Origin: CAISCU01 sp943361925
GTDB lineage: Bacteria > Bacteroidota > Bacteroidia > UKL13-3
DNA length: 64,000 nt
Direction: 5' to 3'
NCBI GenBank assembly: GCA_943361925.1
Contig: CALRIT020000003.1
Span: 62,001 to 126,000, forward strand
Position numbers and translations under genes: made by a program
In this document: positions 37,437 to 46,391 of the stretch, in pieces
Layout of the letters: each line of letters starts with the position of its first letter
How positions within the stretch are numbered: position 1 is the first letter of the stretch
Notes under the pieces: generated by a model
Databases searched by the model: none
The model's input: only the letters and a program-made list of their open reading frames with translations
What the model was told of the DNA's origin: nothing

Positions 37437-39425
37437 TTATTGGAAATTAATAGTAAAAACGGTCTCTTTTTCAAGCTCACTTTCAACACGAATACTGCAA
37501 TTGTACTTATATAATAATTCGTGAACTATATACAGACCAATCCCAAAACCAGGTTCTTTATTCGTTCCAAACGAAGAAATAACATCCTTATTAAATAATT
37601 GGCTTAGCTTTTCGGGTTTAATTCCCATGCCATTATCAATTACTTTTAATTGACCCAACTTCTTATCAAATACCAATTTAACGGAAGTATTCTCATAACT
37701 GAATTTTATTGCATTGGAAACCAAATTACGCAATACAATTTTCATAATATCAGGAGGTAGTTTTACTGTTGTATTTTCTGGAATTTCACATTCAAAGGAA
37801 ATGCGTTTCTCTTGCGCCGACAATTGAACCTGAGTTATTGTTTCATCAACAATTTCGTTTAGGTCACATAATTCCTGAATGTTTTCTGTAACTGCAATTT
37901 CGGTTTTCGACCAGTTTAATAAATTGTTTAAAATCGTATTAGCATTATCAAACTGCTTACTTACCTCATTAATATGTTCTAGCATTTGTTCATCTGCAGT
38001 TTTCTTTTTAAAGCCATTCACCAACATATTTAAAGTTAGCATAGGCGTTTTAAAATCATGAGAAATGACGGTAAAAATCTTCTGATTTAACACATTCAAT
38101 CTTTTCAAATCGTTATTGGCAGAAGCCAATTGTTTATTGGTTTTATTTCGTTGTTTAACTGCCTGATATAAAAACCAAAGTAATACCGAAAAAATAATGA
38201 TGGCTATCGAAATTGTCCAAACTATAATCTTCTGCTTTGCAATAGTTGCCTGCAATTTTCCATTCTCTATTGCTTTAGCTTGCTCTACCTCTTTTGTTTG
38301 GTAATCAGCAATGGTTTGTGCCAATTCCTGAGAATAGATTTTTTTAGTTAATGATATACACTTGTTCTTGAATATGAATGCTTTATTCACAAAATTGTGC
38401 TTAAATAATACTTCTGAACAGTAATTATATAATTTCAATAAATCATTTGAAGTGGTTTGTTCCTGACTTTGAGAAATAACTGTATCACAAAAGGCCTCAA
38501 GTCCTGTAACATTAAACTGTTTAAATATTTTTTGATGGGTAGCCGAATTCATTGGTGTTGCCTTTAGCAATTTTACATACAAATTAAAACTGTTATATTT
38601 TGAATCATGATAGGTATACATTTCATAAAGCAACCCAAGTATATGATTTTCATCAAAGCCCCCTTTATATATTGACGCATCAATATATTGCTCAAAAACA
38701 GCAGAATAATAAAGTGTTTTAACCTGAAGTTTCTTTTCGAGGTCTAATGCCTCTTCACAAACCTTAATATAACCATCCAAATCCTGGCTATAATATAAGT
38801 ATTGAGAATAATAGTATTTTGAATAAATGATTAAAAAAGTATCCTGTAGTGCGAGTGCCTTCTTTTCATTTTTTATGGTGATGTTCTTTAACTTATCTAT
38901 CTCACCCTTAATTATACAAAGTACAATATCATTCAAATCAGCATAAATCTTAGCTCTTGAAATATCTGCTTCACTTTTATTAGGAAATGAGTTGATATAA
39001 TTTTTCAATTCTCTAGTTAAATCAGCTGATTCAGCCAACATCTCTAGATTCAACATTCTTACAATTTGATGCCACCTGATTTTTACATAATCCAGGTTGA
39101 TAGACTCTTTATCTTTAGGTTCCGCAATTACTTTTGAAAGTAGTTTATTCAGTTTTTCAATATCTTGAATATAGTTTTCACTAAGTATTAGCAAGAAATC
39201 CAAAACATTGGAATAGCTAGGATTCCCTTTTGCCATTTCTCTTAAGGATAATGAAATTCGGCTATCGGGAATTGTATTCAAGTAAAAAACTGCCGAATCA
39301 TTTTGTTCATGCAAAATAAATTGCCCAACTTTTTTAAGCGTATTTTCATTGGAATTCTCAGCACTTTGAGAATTTGCACTTAAGCATAAAAAGAAGAAAA
39401 CAACAATACAAATTAGTTTAGCCAT
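37437..39425 (-). CDS. Sensor histidine kinase with extracytoplasmic TPR-like domain
   Basis: A 662-aa protein: signal peptide (to about residue 19), a long helical TPR-like sensor region (about 20-395), one transmembrane helix (about 400-422), a short coiled coil, HisKA (about 440-505; ISHDFKTPM, phospho-acceptor His with HDxK in place of HELR) and HATPase_c (about 545-662) with N box NLVSNAIKF, G1 VIDNGMGIKP and G2 GFGIGLYIV. It autophosphorylates and should hand the phosphate to the adjacent NarL-type regulator. The sensor is of the TPR type seen in many Bacteroidota kinases; the signal is unknown. It is the first gene of a minus-strand unit with the regulator. Confidence 0.9.
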   Translation of the reverse strand: MAKLICIVVFFFLCLSANSQSAENSNENTLKKVGQFILHEQNDSAVFYLNTIPDSRISLSLREMAKGNPSYSNVLDFLLILSENYIQDIEKLNKLLSKVIAEPKDKESINLDYVKIRWHQIVRMLNLEMLAESADLTRELKNYINSFPNKSEADISRAKIYADLNDIVLCIIKGEIDKLKNITIKNEKKALALQDTFLIIYSKYYYSQYLYYSQDLDGYIKVCEEALDLEKKLQVKTLYYSAVFEQYIDASIYKGGFDENHILGLLYEMYTYHDSKYNSFNLYVKLLKATPMNSATHQKIFKQFNVTGLEAFCDTVISQSQEQTTSNDLLKLYNYCSEVLFKHNFVNKAFIFKNKCISLTKKIYSQELAQTIADYQTKEVEQAKAIENGKLQATIAKQKIIVWTISIAIIIFSVLLWFLYQAVKQRNKTNKQLASANNDLKRLNVLNQKIFTVISHDFKTPMLTLNMLVNGFKKKTADEQMLEHINEVSKQFDNANTILNNLLNWSKTEIAVTENIQELCDLNEIVDETITQVQLSAQEKRISFECEIPENTTVKLPPDIMKIVLRNLVSNAIKFSYENTSVKLVFDKKLGQLKVIDNGMGIKPEKLSQLFNKDVISSFGTNKEPGFGIGLYIVHELLYKYNCSIRVESELEKETVFTINFQ

Positions 39426-39662
39426 CAGATTTTTTTAATACGGAATAATCAAACAAAAAATTGAAAAGAATATCTAAAGAAAATAACCTTTTCCAGTTAA
39501 GTTTGAGTATAGGCGGCTTAAACTAACCTTAACCAAAGATAAAAACTTTTAGGAATTAGCGAAATTTTCATTGTAATCTTCCTTTTTACAGGCGGTAAAT
39601 TATTAGTAAAAGCCATTTTATAATTTGCCAGCGATTCGCAATTAGCTTAACAAACTATAACC

Positions 39663-40226
39663 ATGCAAAACCTAAAATCATTCTTCCAAAATTCTGGCTT
39701 TCTACCTGAAGAAATTGAGCTCATAACCAGCAAATTCAAGGAAAAAAAGCTTGATAAACATGTTTTTTTTGTAAAGGAAGATGAGCTTTCCCAAGAACTG
39801 GCTTTTATTGAAGATGGTCTTTTTCAATATTATTCAACTACAGAATTGGGTGAGGAAAGAACTACTTATATTTCTTTACCAAATACTTTTATGGCTTCCT
39901 TGTTGAGTTATTTAAGCGAAAAACCTTCTAGGGAAAACATTAGGTCGCTGAATGCTTCAGTAATCTGGATTATAGAAAAGAAAGATGTATTGGTTTTATT
40001 AGAGTCAATTCCTCGTTTCAAAGACTTTTACATCAGCCTTATCGAATGGCAGATTTGTTGCATCGATAAAGCAAAATTCGACCTCATTACTTTGTCTGCC
40101 GAACAACGTTATGAAAAATTAGTAAAAGAAGAACAGGAACTTTTACAATTGGTTCCGCTGCAATACATTGCTTCAATGTTAGGAATTACACCCAGACATT
40201 TAAGCAGACTTAGAAATAAAGTTTAA
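39663..40226 (+). CDS. Crp/Fnr-family transcriptional regulator
   Basis: A 187-aa protein with a cyclic-nucleotide-binding-like beta-roll (about 10-115; FVKEDELSQELAFIEDGLFQ, then S-x-P-x-x-F) and a C-terminal helix-turn-helix (LQYIASMLGITPRHLSRLRNK) that ends right after the recognition helix, as is usual for the short Bacteroidota members. The Arg/Glu pair that contacts cAMP is not obvious, so another ligand or none is likely. Two plus-strand genes for an outer-membrane protein and a DUF4386 membrane protein follow directly and are probable targets. Confidence 0.85.
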   Translation: MQNLKSFFQNSGFLPEEIELITSKFKEKKLDKHVFFVKEDELSQELAFIEDGLFQYYSTTELGEERTTYISLPNTFMASLLSYLSEKPSRENIRSLNASVIWIIEKKDVLVLLESIPRFKDFYISLIEWQICCIDKAKFDLITLSAEQRYEKLVKEEQELLQLVPLQYIASMLGITPRHLSRLRNKV

Positions 40227-40251
40227 GGTCTTTTTACTTTTAGACATTTGT

Positions 40252-40268
40252 CCGGTAGTTTAAACCGG
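40252..40268. promoter_or_regulatory. Symmetrical site between Crp/Fnr gene and its downstream operon
   Basis: CCGGT-N7-ACCGG forms a perfect 5-bp dyad 24 bases after the regulator stop and 40 bases before the next start codon. A second dyad, TATCGT-N13-ACGATA, overlaps the following start region (about 40285-40309 and up to the ATG). GACCTTTG at 40277-40284 between them is one base off the -7 consensus. The dyad is a plausible binding site for the upstream Crp/Fnr protein. Confidence 0.4.
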
Positions 40269-40308
40269 CCCGGTAAGACCTTTGTATCGTAAAATTAATC
40301 AATACGAT

Positions 40309-40764
40309 ATGAAAAAATCAATGCTACTTTTAGGTCTGTTTTTATGCTTGAATCAGGCATTTTCTCAAAGTAAATTTCCTAAACACCAATTAAGTGTTAA
40401 TGCATTCAGAAATCCGTCAATCGGACTCGAATACCAACACCGCCAATTTTCGGTACATGCCGGATATTATCTTACCAATTTTACAAGTGGAACCACCACT
40501 GAATTTGTAAAAACAGGAGTAAGTTTTTGGTTTCTTCCTTTTGGAAAAAATGAATCACCATCTGCTCTTTATGCCGGTACTTCTTACCTAAGAGGTTTAA
40601 CCAGAGATTACAAAAACCAAAATGCGCTGGCTTTAGAAACAGGAGTAAAGTTTGCGATTTACAAAGGATTTCAATTTAGATTAGGAATCATTGCACTTGC
40701 TTCCCAAAACCAGAGTTTAAAAATCAACCCTACCCCTTCTTTCAATTATTCATTTTCATTTTAA
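40309..40764 (+). CDS. Small outer-membrane beta-barrel-like protein
   Basis: The start at 40309 gives a clean signal peptide (MKKSMLLLGLFLCLNQAFSQ); an in-frame ATG 27 bases upstream would put a charged stretch before it. The 151-aa precursor has a mature part with alternating amphipathic strands and aromatic girdles (YQHRQFSVHAGYYL, FSYSF-like end), in keeping with a small barrel. No specific family recognised. It is followed after 6 bases by the DUF4386 gene. Confidence 0.7.
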   Translation: MKKSMLLLGLFLCLNQAFSQSKFPKHQLSVNAFRNPSIGLEYQHRQFSVHAGYYLTNFTSGTTTEFVKTGVSFWFLPFGKNESPSALYAGTSYLRGLTRDYKNQNALALETGVKFAIYKGFQFRLGIIALASQNQSLKINPTPSFNYSFSF

Positions 40765-40770
40765 AAGCTA

Positions 40771-41457
40771 TTGAAAAACTCAACAACGACAGGCATTCTG
40801 CTTATAATAGGAGCCTTAGGTGTACTCATCCCCTACACCATTCTTACCATCATTTTTGATTACCCAAATATTCTCCGATTAGAAACCGGTCTCATTCTTA
40901 CAAAGTTTAATGAGGGTGGAGCCCAGCTAATCTGGACCTGGTGGGCTTTCGCGGTTTTAGGATTACCACTTTTGCCTGCAATGGTTTTGCTGGGTAAAGA
41001 ACTCGAAGATAAATTTTCCTATGTTAGATGGGCTACAAGTATTGGAATCATTGGTCTTGTAGTTCAAATGATTGGTTTACTTCGTTGGACATTTATTGTT
41101 CCAATCTTGGCAGAAAACTATGTTCATGGAAGCGGAAACAAGGATGCAATTCTGATAACATTTCAAGTTATTCACCAATATGGTGGTGTTGTTTTAGGAG
41201 AGCATTTGGGACAATTGTTTAGCATCATCTGGACCATCATGATGAGTTTGGCTTTTTCAAAGCTGAAAATATTTCCTAAATGGTTGAATATGCTTGGGTT
41301 TATATCATCCACAATTTACCTGCTGGCACAAAGCGAATTATTTGCAACCGTTTTACCCAATGTTTATGTAATTGGCTGGGCCGGATTTATTGGAAGCACA
41401 TTATGGATCCTTTGGCTGATGTTGATTGGCGTTAAATTACTTGGGATTAGAAAATAA
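40771..41457 (+). CDS. DUF4386-type integral membrane protein (TTG start)
   Basis: A 228-aa protein with six or so hydrophobic helices (LLIIGALGVLIPYTILTIIF at the start). The length and pattern match the DUF4386 family. Its function is not known. The frame has no ATG near the N-terminus; TTG at 40771, 6 bases after the stop of the barrel gene, gives the expected N-terminus, so TTG initiation with translational coupling is likely. It closes the Crp/Fnr-barrel-DUF4386 group. Confidence 0.7.
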   Translation: MKNSTTTGILLIIGALGVLIPYTILTIIFDYPNILRLETGLILTKFNEGGAQLIWTWWAFAVLGLPLLPAMVLLGKELEDKFSYVRWATSIGIIGLVVQMIGLLRWTFIVPILAENYVHGSGNKDAILITFQVIHQYGGVVLGEHLGQLFSIIWTIMMSLAFSKLKIFPKWLNMLGFISSTIYLLAQSELFATVLPNVYVIGWAGFIGSTLWILWLMLIGVKLLGIRK

Positions 41458-41558
41458 GATGTTTAATTTTTTGTTTTTAAAACAAATTACAAAACCTTAT
41501 TAACTAGCCACTTGTAGAGATAAATTATATTTAGTAAATTCGGATTAAATTTACACAA

Positions 41559-41789
41559 ATGACCAAACAAAGCATTATTGAAAAAACTTCTGAAATATTG
41601 AATAAACTACCAATAGAAAAAGCCGAAGAAATTTCAGAATTTGCAGCATTCGTTTTAAAAAATTATGAAGAAAACGAGATTAGAGTAGGAATTCAAAAGC
41701 TTGTTGTAGAATCCAAGTCTTATGAATTTTTAAATAATGAAGAAGAAATATATTCTCTTTCAGATATAAAAAGTTTTGAAAATGAATAA
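41559..41789 (+). CDS. Antitoxin of a type II toxin-antitoxin pair
   Basis: A 76-aa acidic, helical protein (MTKQSIIEKTSEILNKLP, FAAFVLKNYEENE) of the DUF2281-like antitoxin kind, with the acidic C-terminal tail that typically wraps the toxin. Its stop overlaps the toxin start by 8 bases (ATGAATAA). It should bind and neutralise the toxin and repress the operon. Confidence 0.8.
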   Translation: MTKQSIIEKTSEILNKLPIEKAEEISEFAAFVLKNYEENEIRVGIQKLVVESKSYEFLNNEEEIYSLSDIKSFENE

Positions 41790-42099
41790 AGGGGATATCG
41801 TTTTAATTTCATTTCCATTTACGGACTTAAATGGTAGTAAATTACGTCCCGCAGTTGTTTTAATAGATTCTGTTCAAGATATTACCGTTTGCTTTATTAC
41901 CACGCAATTAGCTTGGCAAGAAAAATCAGATTTAGTATTAAATCCTCTTCCAACAAATGGTTTAAAAAAAACATCCTTAATAAGGACTAATAAATTTGCA
42001 ACCTTAGATAAATCTCTATCAAAAGGGCTCATTGGAAAAATGAATCAAAAAGAAATTGAGCTTTTGAATGAAAAACTAAAATCAATTTTGCAGCTTTAA
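41782..42099 (+). CDS. PemK/MazF-type toxin (endoribonuclease)
   Basis: A 105-aa protein with the PemK/MazF signature: GDIVLISFPFTDLNGSKLRP at the N-terminus, then ITTQLAW, and SLIRTNKFATLDKSL. The Arg of KLRPAVV and the Ser/Thr of the TSLIR segment correspond to active-site positions in the family. The ATG at 41782 is chosen over an upstream in-frame TTG because it makes the 8-base overlap with the antitoxin and starts directly at the conserved N-terminus. The family cleaves mRNA at short motifs; the motif is not predictable. Confidence 0.85.
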   Translation: MNKGDIVLISFPFTDLNGSKLRPAVVLIDSVQDITVCFITTQLAWQEKSDLVLNPLPTNGLKKTSLIRTNKFATLDKSLSKGLIGKMNQKEIELLNEKLKSILQL

Positions 42100-42321
42100 T
42101 TATTGTGAATGTTTATAAGACACAAATTACATTTTTTCTATTTCTGGTAGTAAATAAAAATATCTAGCGCTCTAAAACTTTAACTAAAATCACCTAATCT
42201 TAGTATTAATATCTGTTTTACAGAATAAATTATCATTCAAAATTGTAAAATTTCTAATTCTATATTTTATAAAATATGAAAACAATTTTGGCTCAAATGG
42301 AACAATTTCAACCAAAACCCT

Positions 42322-43323
42322 ATGAAAAAAGCCCTGATTTTCGCCGTATTCATTGTTTGTTTCTTTCAAAAATCATTTGGACAATTAACCACAGAAATTC
42401 CATTAATTGAAGACTTCGAAAGGGATTCAGCATGGATTTGGTCGCCATGGGTAGATTGTACACAACCCAATTCAAAATTGAATAAAGGTTGTGCTCATTC
42501 AGGAAATCTTGGCTTAAACTGTATTGAAGATTGTTTCTTAAGAACAGATGTTCAAATTGGTTATCCAGGCCAAGTAATCAGCTGTTGGATACGATTTCAA
42601 AGAACTACAAATGCATATTTAGGTTTTGGTGTTAAATCATCTGATAACAGAATTGCTTATTTTCTAAGCGCTGCTCCCGAAAAAGGCTCCTTCGATTTTA
42701 GAAAATCACCGGATTATACCTACCCCGATTTGAAATCGGTTTCTCAAACTTATAAACTAAATGTTTGGTATAAAATGGAGCTTACATACAATACCAAAAC
42801 CCATGTAACAGGCAGACTATATTCCAGCAATGGAACTACACTTCTTAAAACAATTTCGCTTGAATTACCTGATTTAGAGCCGGGAGGAATATTTTTCAGA
42901 GGACATTTTCTTCATGTTGATGAAATTAGAGCCGGTAACAAACAAGTAATTAGTGACACTAATTTCTCGCCAAAACCGGGTGTGCCAATGGTGCTTAAAA
43001 ATATTCTGTTTGAAACCAACAGCAGCAATTTGCTTAAACCTTCATTTGTTGAATTAGATAATCTGGTGGCCTATTTAAAAAGAAATCCAACTTATAAAAT
43101 CATTGTTACTGGTCATACCGACAATATTGGAAATGAAGCCGACAATAAAAAGCTATCAGAAGCTAGAGCGAAATCTGTGGCAGATTACCTCATTAGAAGC
43201 GCTGTAAATTCACAAAACGTAAGTTATCAGGGCTTCGGTGGTTCAAAGCCAATTTCGTCAAATGAAACAGAAAATGGAAGGAAACAAAACAGAAGAGTAG
43301 AAGTAACGATTAGTAAAAGCTAA
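42322..43323 (+). CDS. Exported protein with OmpA peptidoglycan-binding domain
   Basis: A 333-aa protein with signal peptide (to about residue 20, SFGQ), a jelly-roll-like central region (about 25-210; WYKMELTYNTKTH and VDEIRAGN suggest a laminin-G/concanavalin-like fold) and a C-terminal OmpA domain (about 225-333; VLKNILFETNSSNL, VTGHTDNIGNEADNKKLSEA and RRVEVTI, the classic OmpA signature). The OmpA domain should bind peptidoglycan; the front domain may bind a glycan. It is a single gene. Confidence 0.8.
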   Translation: MKKALIFAVFIVCFFQKSFGQLTTEIPLIEDFERDSAWIWSPWVDCTQPNSKLNKGCAHSGNLGLNCIEDCFLRTDVQIGYPGQVISCWIRFQRTTNAYLGFGVKSSDNRIAYFLSAAPEKGSFDFRKSPDYTYPDLKSVSQTYKLNVWYKMELTYNTKTHVTGRLYSSNGTTLLKTISLELPDLEPGGIFFRGHFLHVDEIRAGNKQVISDTNFSPKPGVPMVLKNILFETNSSNLLKPSFVELDNLVAYLKRNPTYKIIVTGHTDNIGNEADNKKLSEARAKSVADYLIRSAVNSQNVSYQGFGGSKPISSNETENGRKQNRRVEVTISKS

Positions 43324-43360
43324 AGACCACGAAGAAGGTCTCATGTTGTTAAAAAAAGCC

Positions 43361-44461
43361 CTATTTTATTTTAATAGAACAGCTAATCATTGCATGGTCG
43401 CTGAATGCCTGAACATGGGTTTGGTAATTTTCACTGCTGAATTTAGCATCATGAAAAATCTGATCTATTCTGAATGAAGGCATATTGCCCGTATAAGTTG
43501 TTGAAAATCCGGAGCCCGATTCAACAAAAGCATCTTTCATTTCACCCCGAATAGTTTTATAGGAATAACTAGTTGGAGTATCATTAAAATCGCCACAAAG
43601 TATTACCGGATAAATACAATAATCCAGCTTTTCTCTTATAGCATCTGCCTGCACGCATCTGATTTTGAAAGCATATTTCAGCTTCGCAATAATCCTTCTG
43701 ATTCCAAATACCGGAACCCCTGCAGTACCAGCCTTAGATATGGTTTCAACGGTTTTATAATCCTGCCTTTCGAATACAATAGATTTTAGATGTGTATTTA
43801 CTACTCTTAATGTCTCACCTTGAAAAACCACATCAGCAAAAATTGAAAGATTGGCTGCTTTGTTTACCATTTCTACATAACCCTTGTTTACAATTGGATA
43901 TTTAGAGAAAATACAAACTCCGTATCCATTAGGATTAGCTTCACTTAATCCATCAGCATTTACAATAGAAAAATTTCTATATCGACGAAAAAACTCTCTG
44001 AACATGGGTCTTTCAAAGTTCCCACCTAAATTAGCAAACTCCTGAAAACAAATAATATCTGGATCTAATTCATCTAATTTTTGGAAGAACTTAACCGTAT
44101 CTTGTTCGGGCTTATCGTAACCACCCATAAAGTGAGTATTAAAGCTGATGACATTTAAATAATCAGACCGATTTCCTTTTAAATCATGCTTTAACTGAAA
44201 TTGAAAAAACTTTAATCCAGATGGGATTCCAATTAAAAACAAAACAAGTGATAAGAATATTCGCTTGTCCCAAAAAAAGGCCCAGAAAGGAATAAAAACA
44301 AAATTTGTCAAATAAATGATTGGAAAAGCCAATCCAAAAATAGCTAGAGGCCAGAATGTTTTTGGGTCGATTTCAGGCGCCAACAAGGCCGCAATAAGTG
44401 GAATTGCAGCTATGATGTTTAAGCCAAAAACTATATGCAGAAATATGATTCTTTTACTCAA
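43361..44461 (-). CDS. Membrane-anchored endonuclease/exonuclease/phosphatase-family protein
   Basis: A 366-aa protein with about three N-terminal transmembrane helices (residues 5-85) and a C-terminal EEP domain (about 100-366). Metal and catalytic residues are visible: ISFNTHF, the Glu of CFQEF, CGDFNDTP and SDHAMI at the end. It may act as a nuclease or a phosphodiesterase on the extracytoplasmic side. It lies 1 base after the second rhomboid gene, the last member of the mutL-rhomboid-rhomboid-EEP cluster, a gene order common in Bacteroidota. Confidence 0.85.
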   Translation of the reverse strand: MSKRIIFLHIVFGLNIIAAIPLIAALLAPEIDPKTFWPLAIFGLAFPIIYLTNFVFIPFWAFFWDKRIFLSLVLFLIGIPSGLKFFQFQLKHDLKGNRSDYLNVISFNTHFMGGYDKPEQDTVKFFQKLDELDPDIICFQEFANLGGNFERPMFREFFRRYRNFSIVNADGLSEANPNGYGVCIFSKYPIVNKGYVEMVNKAANLSIFADVVFQGETLRVVNTHLKSIVFERQDYKTVETISKAGTAGVPVFGIRRIIAKLKYAFKIRCVQADAIREKLDYCIYPVILCGDFNDTPTSYSYKTIRGEMKDAFVESGSGFSTTYTGNMPSFRIDQIFHDAKFSSENYQTHVQAFSDHAMISCSIKIK

Positions 44462-44462
44462 T

Positions 44463-45335
44463 TCAATTGTCCTTTCCGAAGTTTTTTAAAATTTCTCTTT
44501 CCTTATCACTTAAATAACTCAAACCTTTCTGATTTATTTTTTCCAAAATCCTATCAACTTCCGCTTGACTTGGTTTTTCGTTACTATTCACCTTCATATA
44601 ACTTGAACGGTGATGAATTTTTAAATTCGATTTTTCTTTAGGTTTAAACAGGTTTTCAATCCAATCAAAGAAACCACTCAGAAAATTATTGGCGTAAATC
44701 TGTTTGATATAAAAATAACCAAATGCTGCTCCTCCTATATGAGCGATATGTCCACCAGGATTATCATATGGAATGCTGATTAAATCTAACAAGAGTGTAA
44801 CCAAAGCAATGTATTTCAATCGAACCGAACCAATTAAAAACAAACTAAGTTCGTATTCAGGCAATAAGGTAGCAGTTGCAAAAACCACTGATAAAACACC
44901 GGCACTTGCTCCTCTTGCCGTAGAAATTTCAAGGCTCGGAATTAAGTAAGGAAACACGTGGTATGAAATCATATAAACCAATCCACCTACTATGGCTCCC
45001 ATAAAATATGCCTGGTAGGTTTTAGGATTTCCTAGGTACTGCTGTAGTAACTGTCCAATCCAGTAAAACCAAAGCATGTTAAACAGAATATGCAAAAACC
45101 CTTCATGGAAAAATGTATAGGAAATTATACTCCAGGGTTGAAATATAAAACGAGAAAAACTTGCCGGTAAAATTAACCATTCGGTTATTGTAATTACGAT
45201 AGCGTTTGAATTAAACAAACTCAAAATGGTATTTACAATTCCAAATACCACAAAAACAGCCACATTCACCATTATAATGCGAATAATGGCATTGCCTTGT
45301 TGAAACTTAAATTTTAATTCTTCTACTATCGACAT
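44463..45335 (-). CDS. Rhomboid-family intramembrane serine protease (second copy)
   Basis: A 290-aa protein with six or so transmembrane helices. The catalytic Ser is in RGASAGVLS (about residue 143) and the catalytic His in HIGGAAFGYF (about 198). A hydrophilic C-terminal tail (about 215-290) carries an amphipathic helix. It has its own promoter 11 bases upstream, and a Shine-Dalgarno-like GGAGG before the ATG, so it can be expressed apart from mutL and the first rhomboid. Confidence 0.88.
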   Translation of the reverse strand: MSIVEELKFKFQQGNAIIRIIMVNVAVFVVFGIVNTILSLFNSNAIVITITEWLILPASFSRFIFQPWSIISYTFFHEGFLHILFNMLWFYWIGQLLQQYLGNPKTYQAYFMGAIVGGLVYMISYHVFPYLIPSLEISTARGASAGVLSVVFATATLLPEYELSLFLIGSVRLKYIALVTLLLDLISIPYDNPGGHIAHIGGAAFGYFYIKQIYANNFLSGFFDWIENLFKPKEKSNLKIHHRSSYMKVNSNEKPSQAEVDRILEKINQKGLSYLSDKEREILKNFGKDN

Positions 45336-45345
45336 GTATATCCTC

Positions 45346-45375
45346 CAAACCTAATTGAATTCATTGATTTAGCAA
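45346..45375 (-). promoter_or_regulatory. Promoter of the second rhomboid/EEP unit
   Basis: Minus-strand TTG (45375-45373), 19-base spacer and TAGGTTTG (45353-45346). The predicted transcription start lies a few bases before the ATG at 45335, giving a very short leader that may cut into the GGAGG at 45347-45343. Confidence 0.65.
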
Positions 45376-45551
45376 ACTATTTAAACACAAAAAACCACCA
45401 CTTAAAGTATTTTTAAGTATAATCCAAGGAAATAATTAACAGCAAATTGTATCTAATTAAAGCCCTAAATTAAATATCAATACCTTCATATTTAAGAGCG
45501 AAAAAGTCAATTCATTTAGCTAAAATCCTAATTATCAATTATGCGTGTTAC

Positions 45552-46385
45552 TTAGTAGAAACTATTTCTATCTGTTTTATTCCAATATTTAATCAAAATA
45601 AAACCAAATAACATTCCGCCTAAATGAGCAAAATGCGCAACATTATCCATAGGATTATTTCCCAAACCATCCATCAATTCCATTCCACCCAAAACCAGAA
45701 CGATGTACTTTACTTTAATAGGAAACGGAAAAAAGAACAAATGTATTTCACGATTTGGAAATAAAACTCCATTTCCAAGCAAAACTCCAAAAACTGCACC
45801 ACTTGCTCCAACCATTGGCGTATTGATTTTCCTTAACAAAATCGCATTGGCTATTTCTTGTCCGGCCGCAAAATATTTTGGATTAGTTGGATCGGTAGAC
45901 CAAGCATATAATATTTCAGAAATAGCATCCTTATTCATTAACAAAGGATCTTTTCTCAATAAAATATTCATTTGCTCATAACTCTGATTGGCCATGTATT
46001 CGGCAATAGCATCTTTTATTTGAGAAATTTCAAAATAATTTACGCCTAAATACAAGGCAGCTGCACCAAATCCGGTAATGATGTAAAAAGTCAGAAATCG
46101 TTTCGGACCCCAAAAATTCTCCAAAAAGCTGCCAAACATCCAAAGTGCAAACATATTATAGCCCAAATGTGAAAATGAACTATGCATAAAAATGTGAGTC
46201 ACAATTTGAAATGGCTTAAAATAATCTGAACTGGGAAAGTACAATCCAAGTTTGTCACTTAAATCGCCCCATCCCCTGCTCATAAACAACAATGAACCCA
46301 AAAATGCGAGTCCATTGATAATCATTAAATTTTTTACAACCAATGGAATACTTGAAGCTCCCATTGGCCTATATTGTTGGTACAT
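45552..46385 (-). CDS. Rhomboid-family intramembrane serine protease (first copy)
   Basis: A 277-aa multi-helix protein with catalytic Ser in VGASGAVFG (about residue 197) and catalytic His in AHFAHLGGMLFG (about 250). A hydrophilic insertion of about 60 residues (about 125-190) separates the third helix from the serine helix, as in many Bacteroidota rhomboids. It starts 6 bases after mutL ends and is surely in the same message. No terminator is seen before the second rhomboid. Confidence 0.88.
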   Translation of the reverse strand: MYQQYRPMGASSIPLVVKNLMIINGLAFLGSLLFMSRGWGDLSDKLGLYFPSSDYFKPFQIVTHIFMHSSFSHLGYNMFALWMFGSFLENFWGPKRFLTFYIITGFGAAALYLGVNYFEISQIKDAIAEYMANQSYEQMNILLRKDPLLMNKDAISEILYAWSTDPTNPKYFAAGQEIANAILLRKINTPMVGASGAVFGVLLGNGVLFPNREIHLFFFPFPIKVKYIVLVLGGMELMDGLGNNPMDNVAHFAHLGGMLFGFILIKYWNKTDRNSFY

Positions 46386-46391
46386 ATCTAT

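Noticed and set aside
37382..37489. Longer N-terminus for the response regulator
   Set aside because: It would add 36 hydrophobic/basic residues ahead of the receiver domain and overlap the kinase gene; the ATG at 37381 fits the family.
41559..42099. Toxin-antitoxin pair as part of a mobile element
   Set aside because: No integrase, transposase, attachment-site repeats or base-composition break is visible around it.
44951..44980. Another CACGTG site (AACACGTGG) as parS
   Set aside because: Only the central 6 bases fit; the TTTCAC/GTGAAA arms are absent. The same holds for CACGTG at about 6377.
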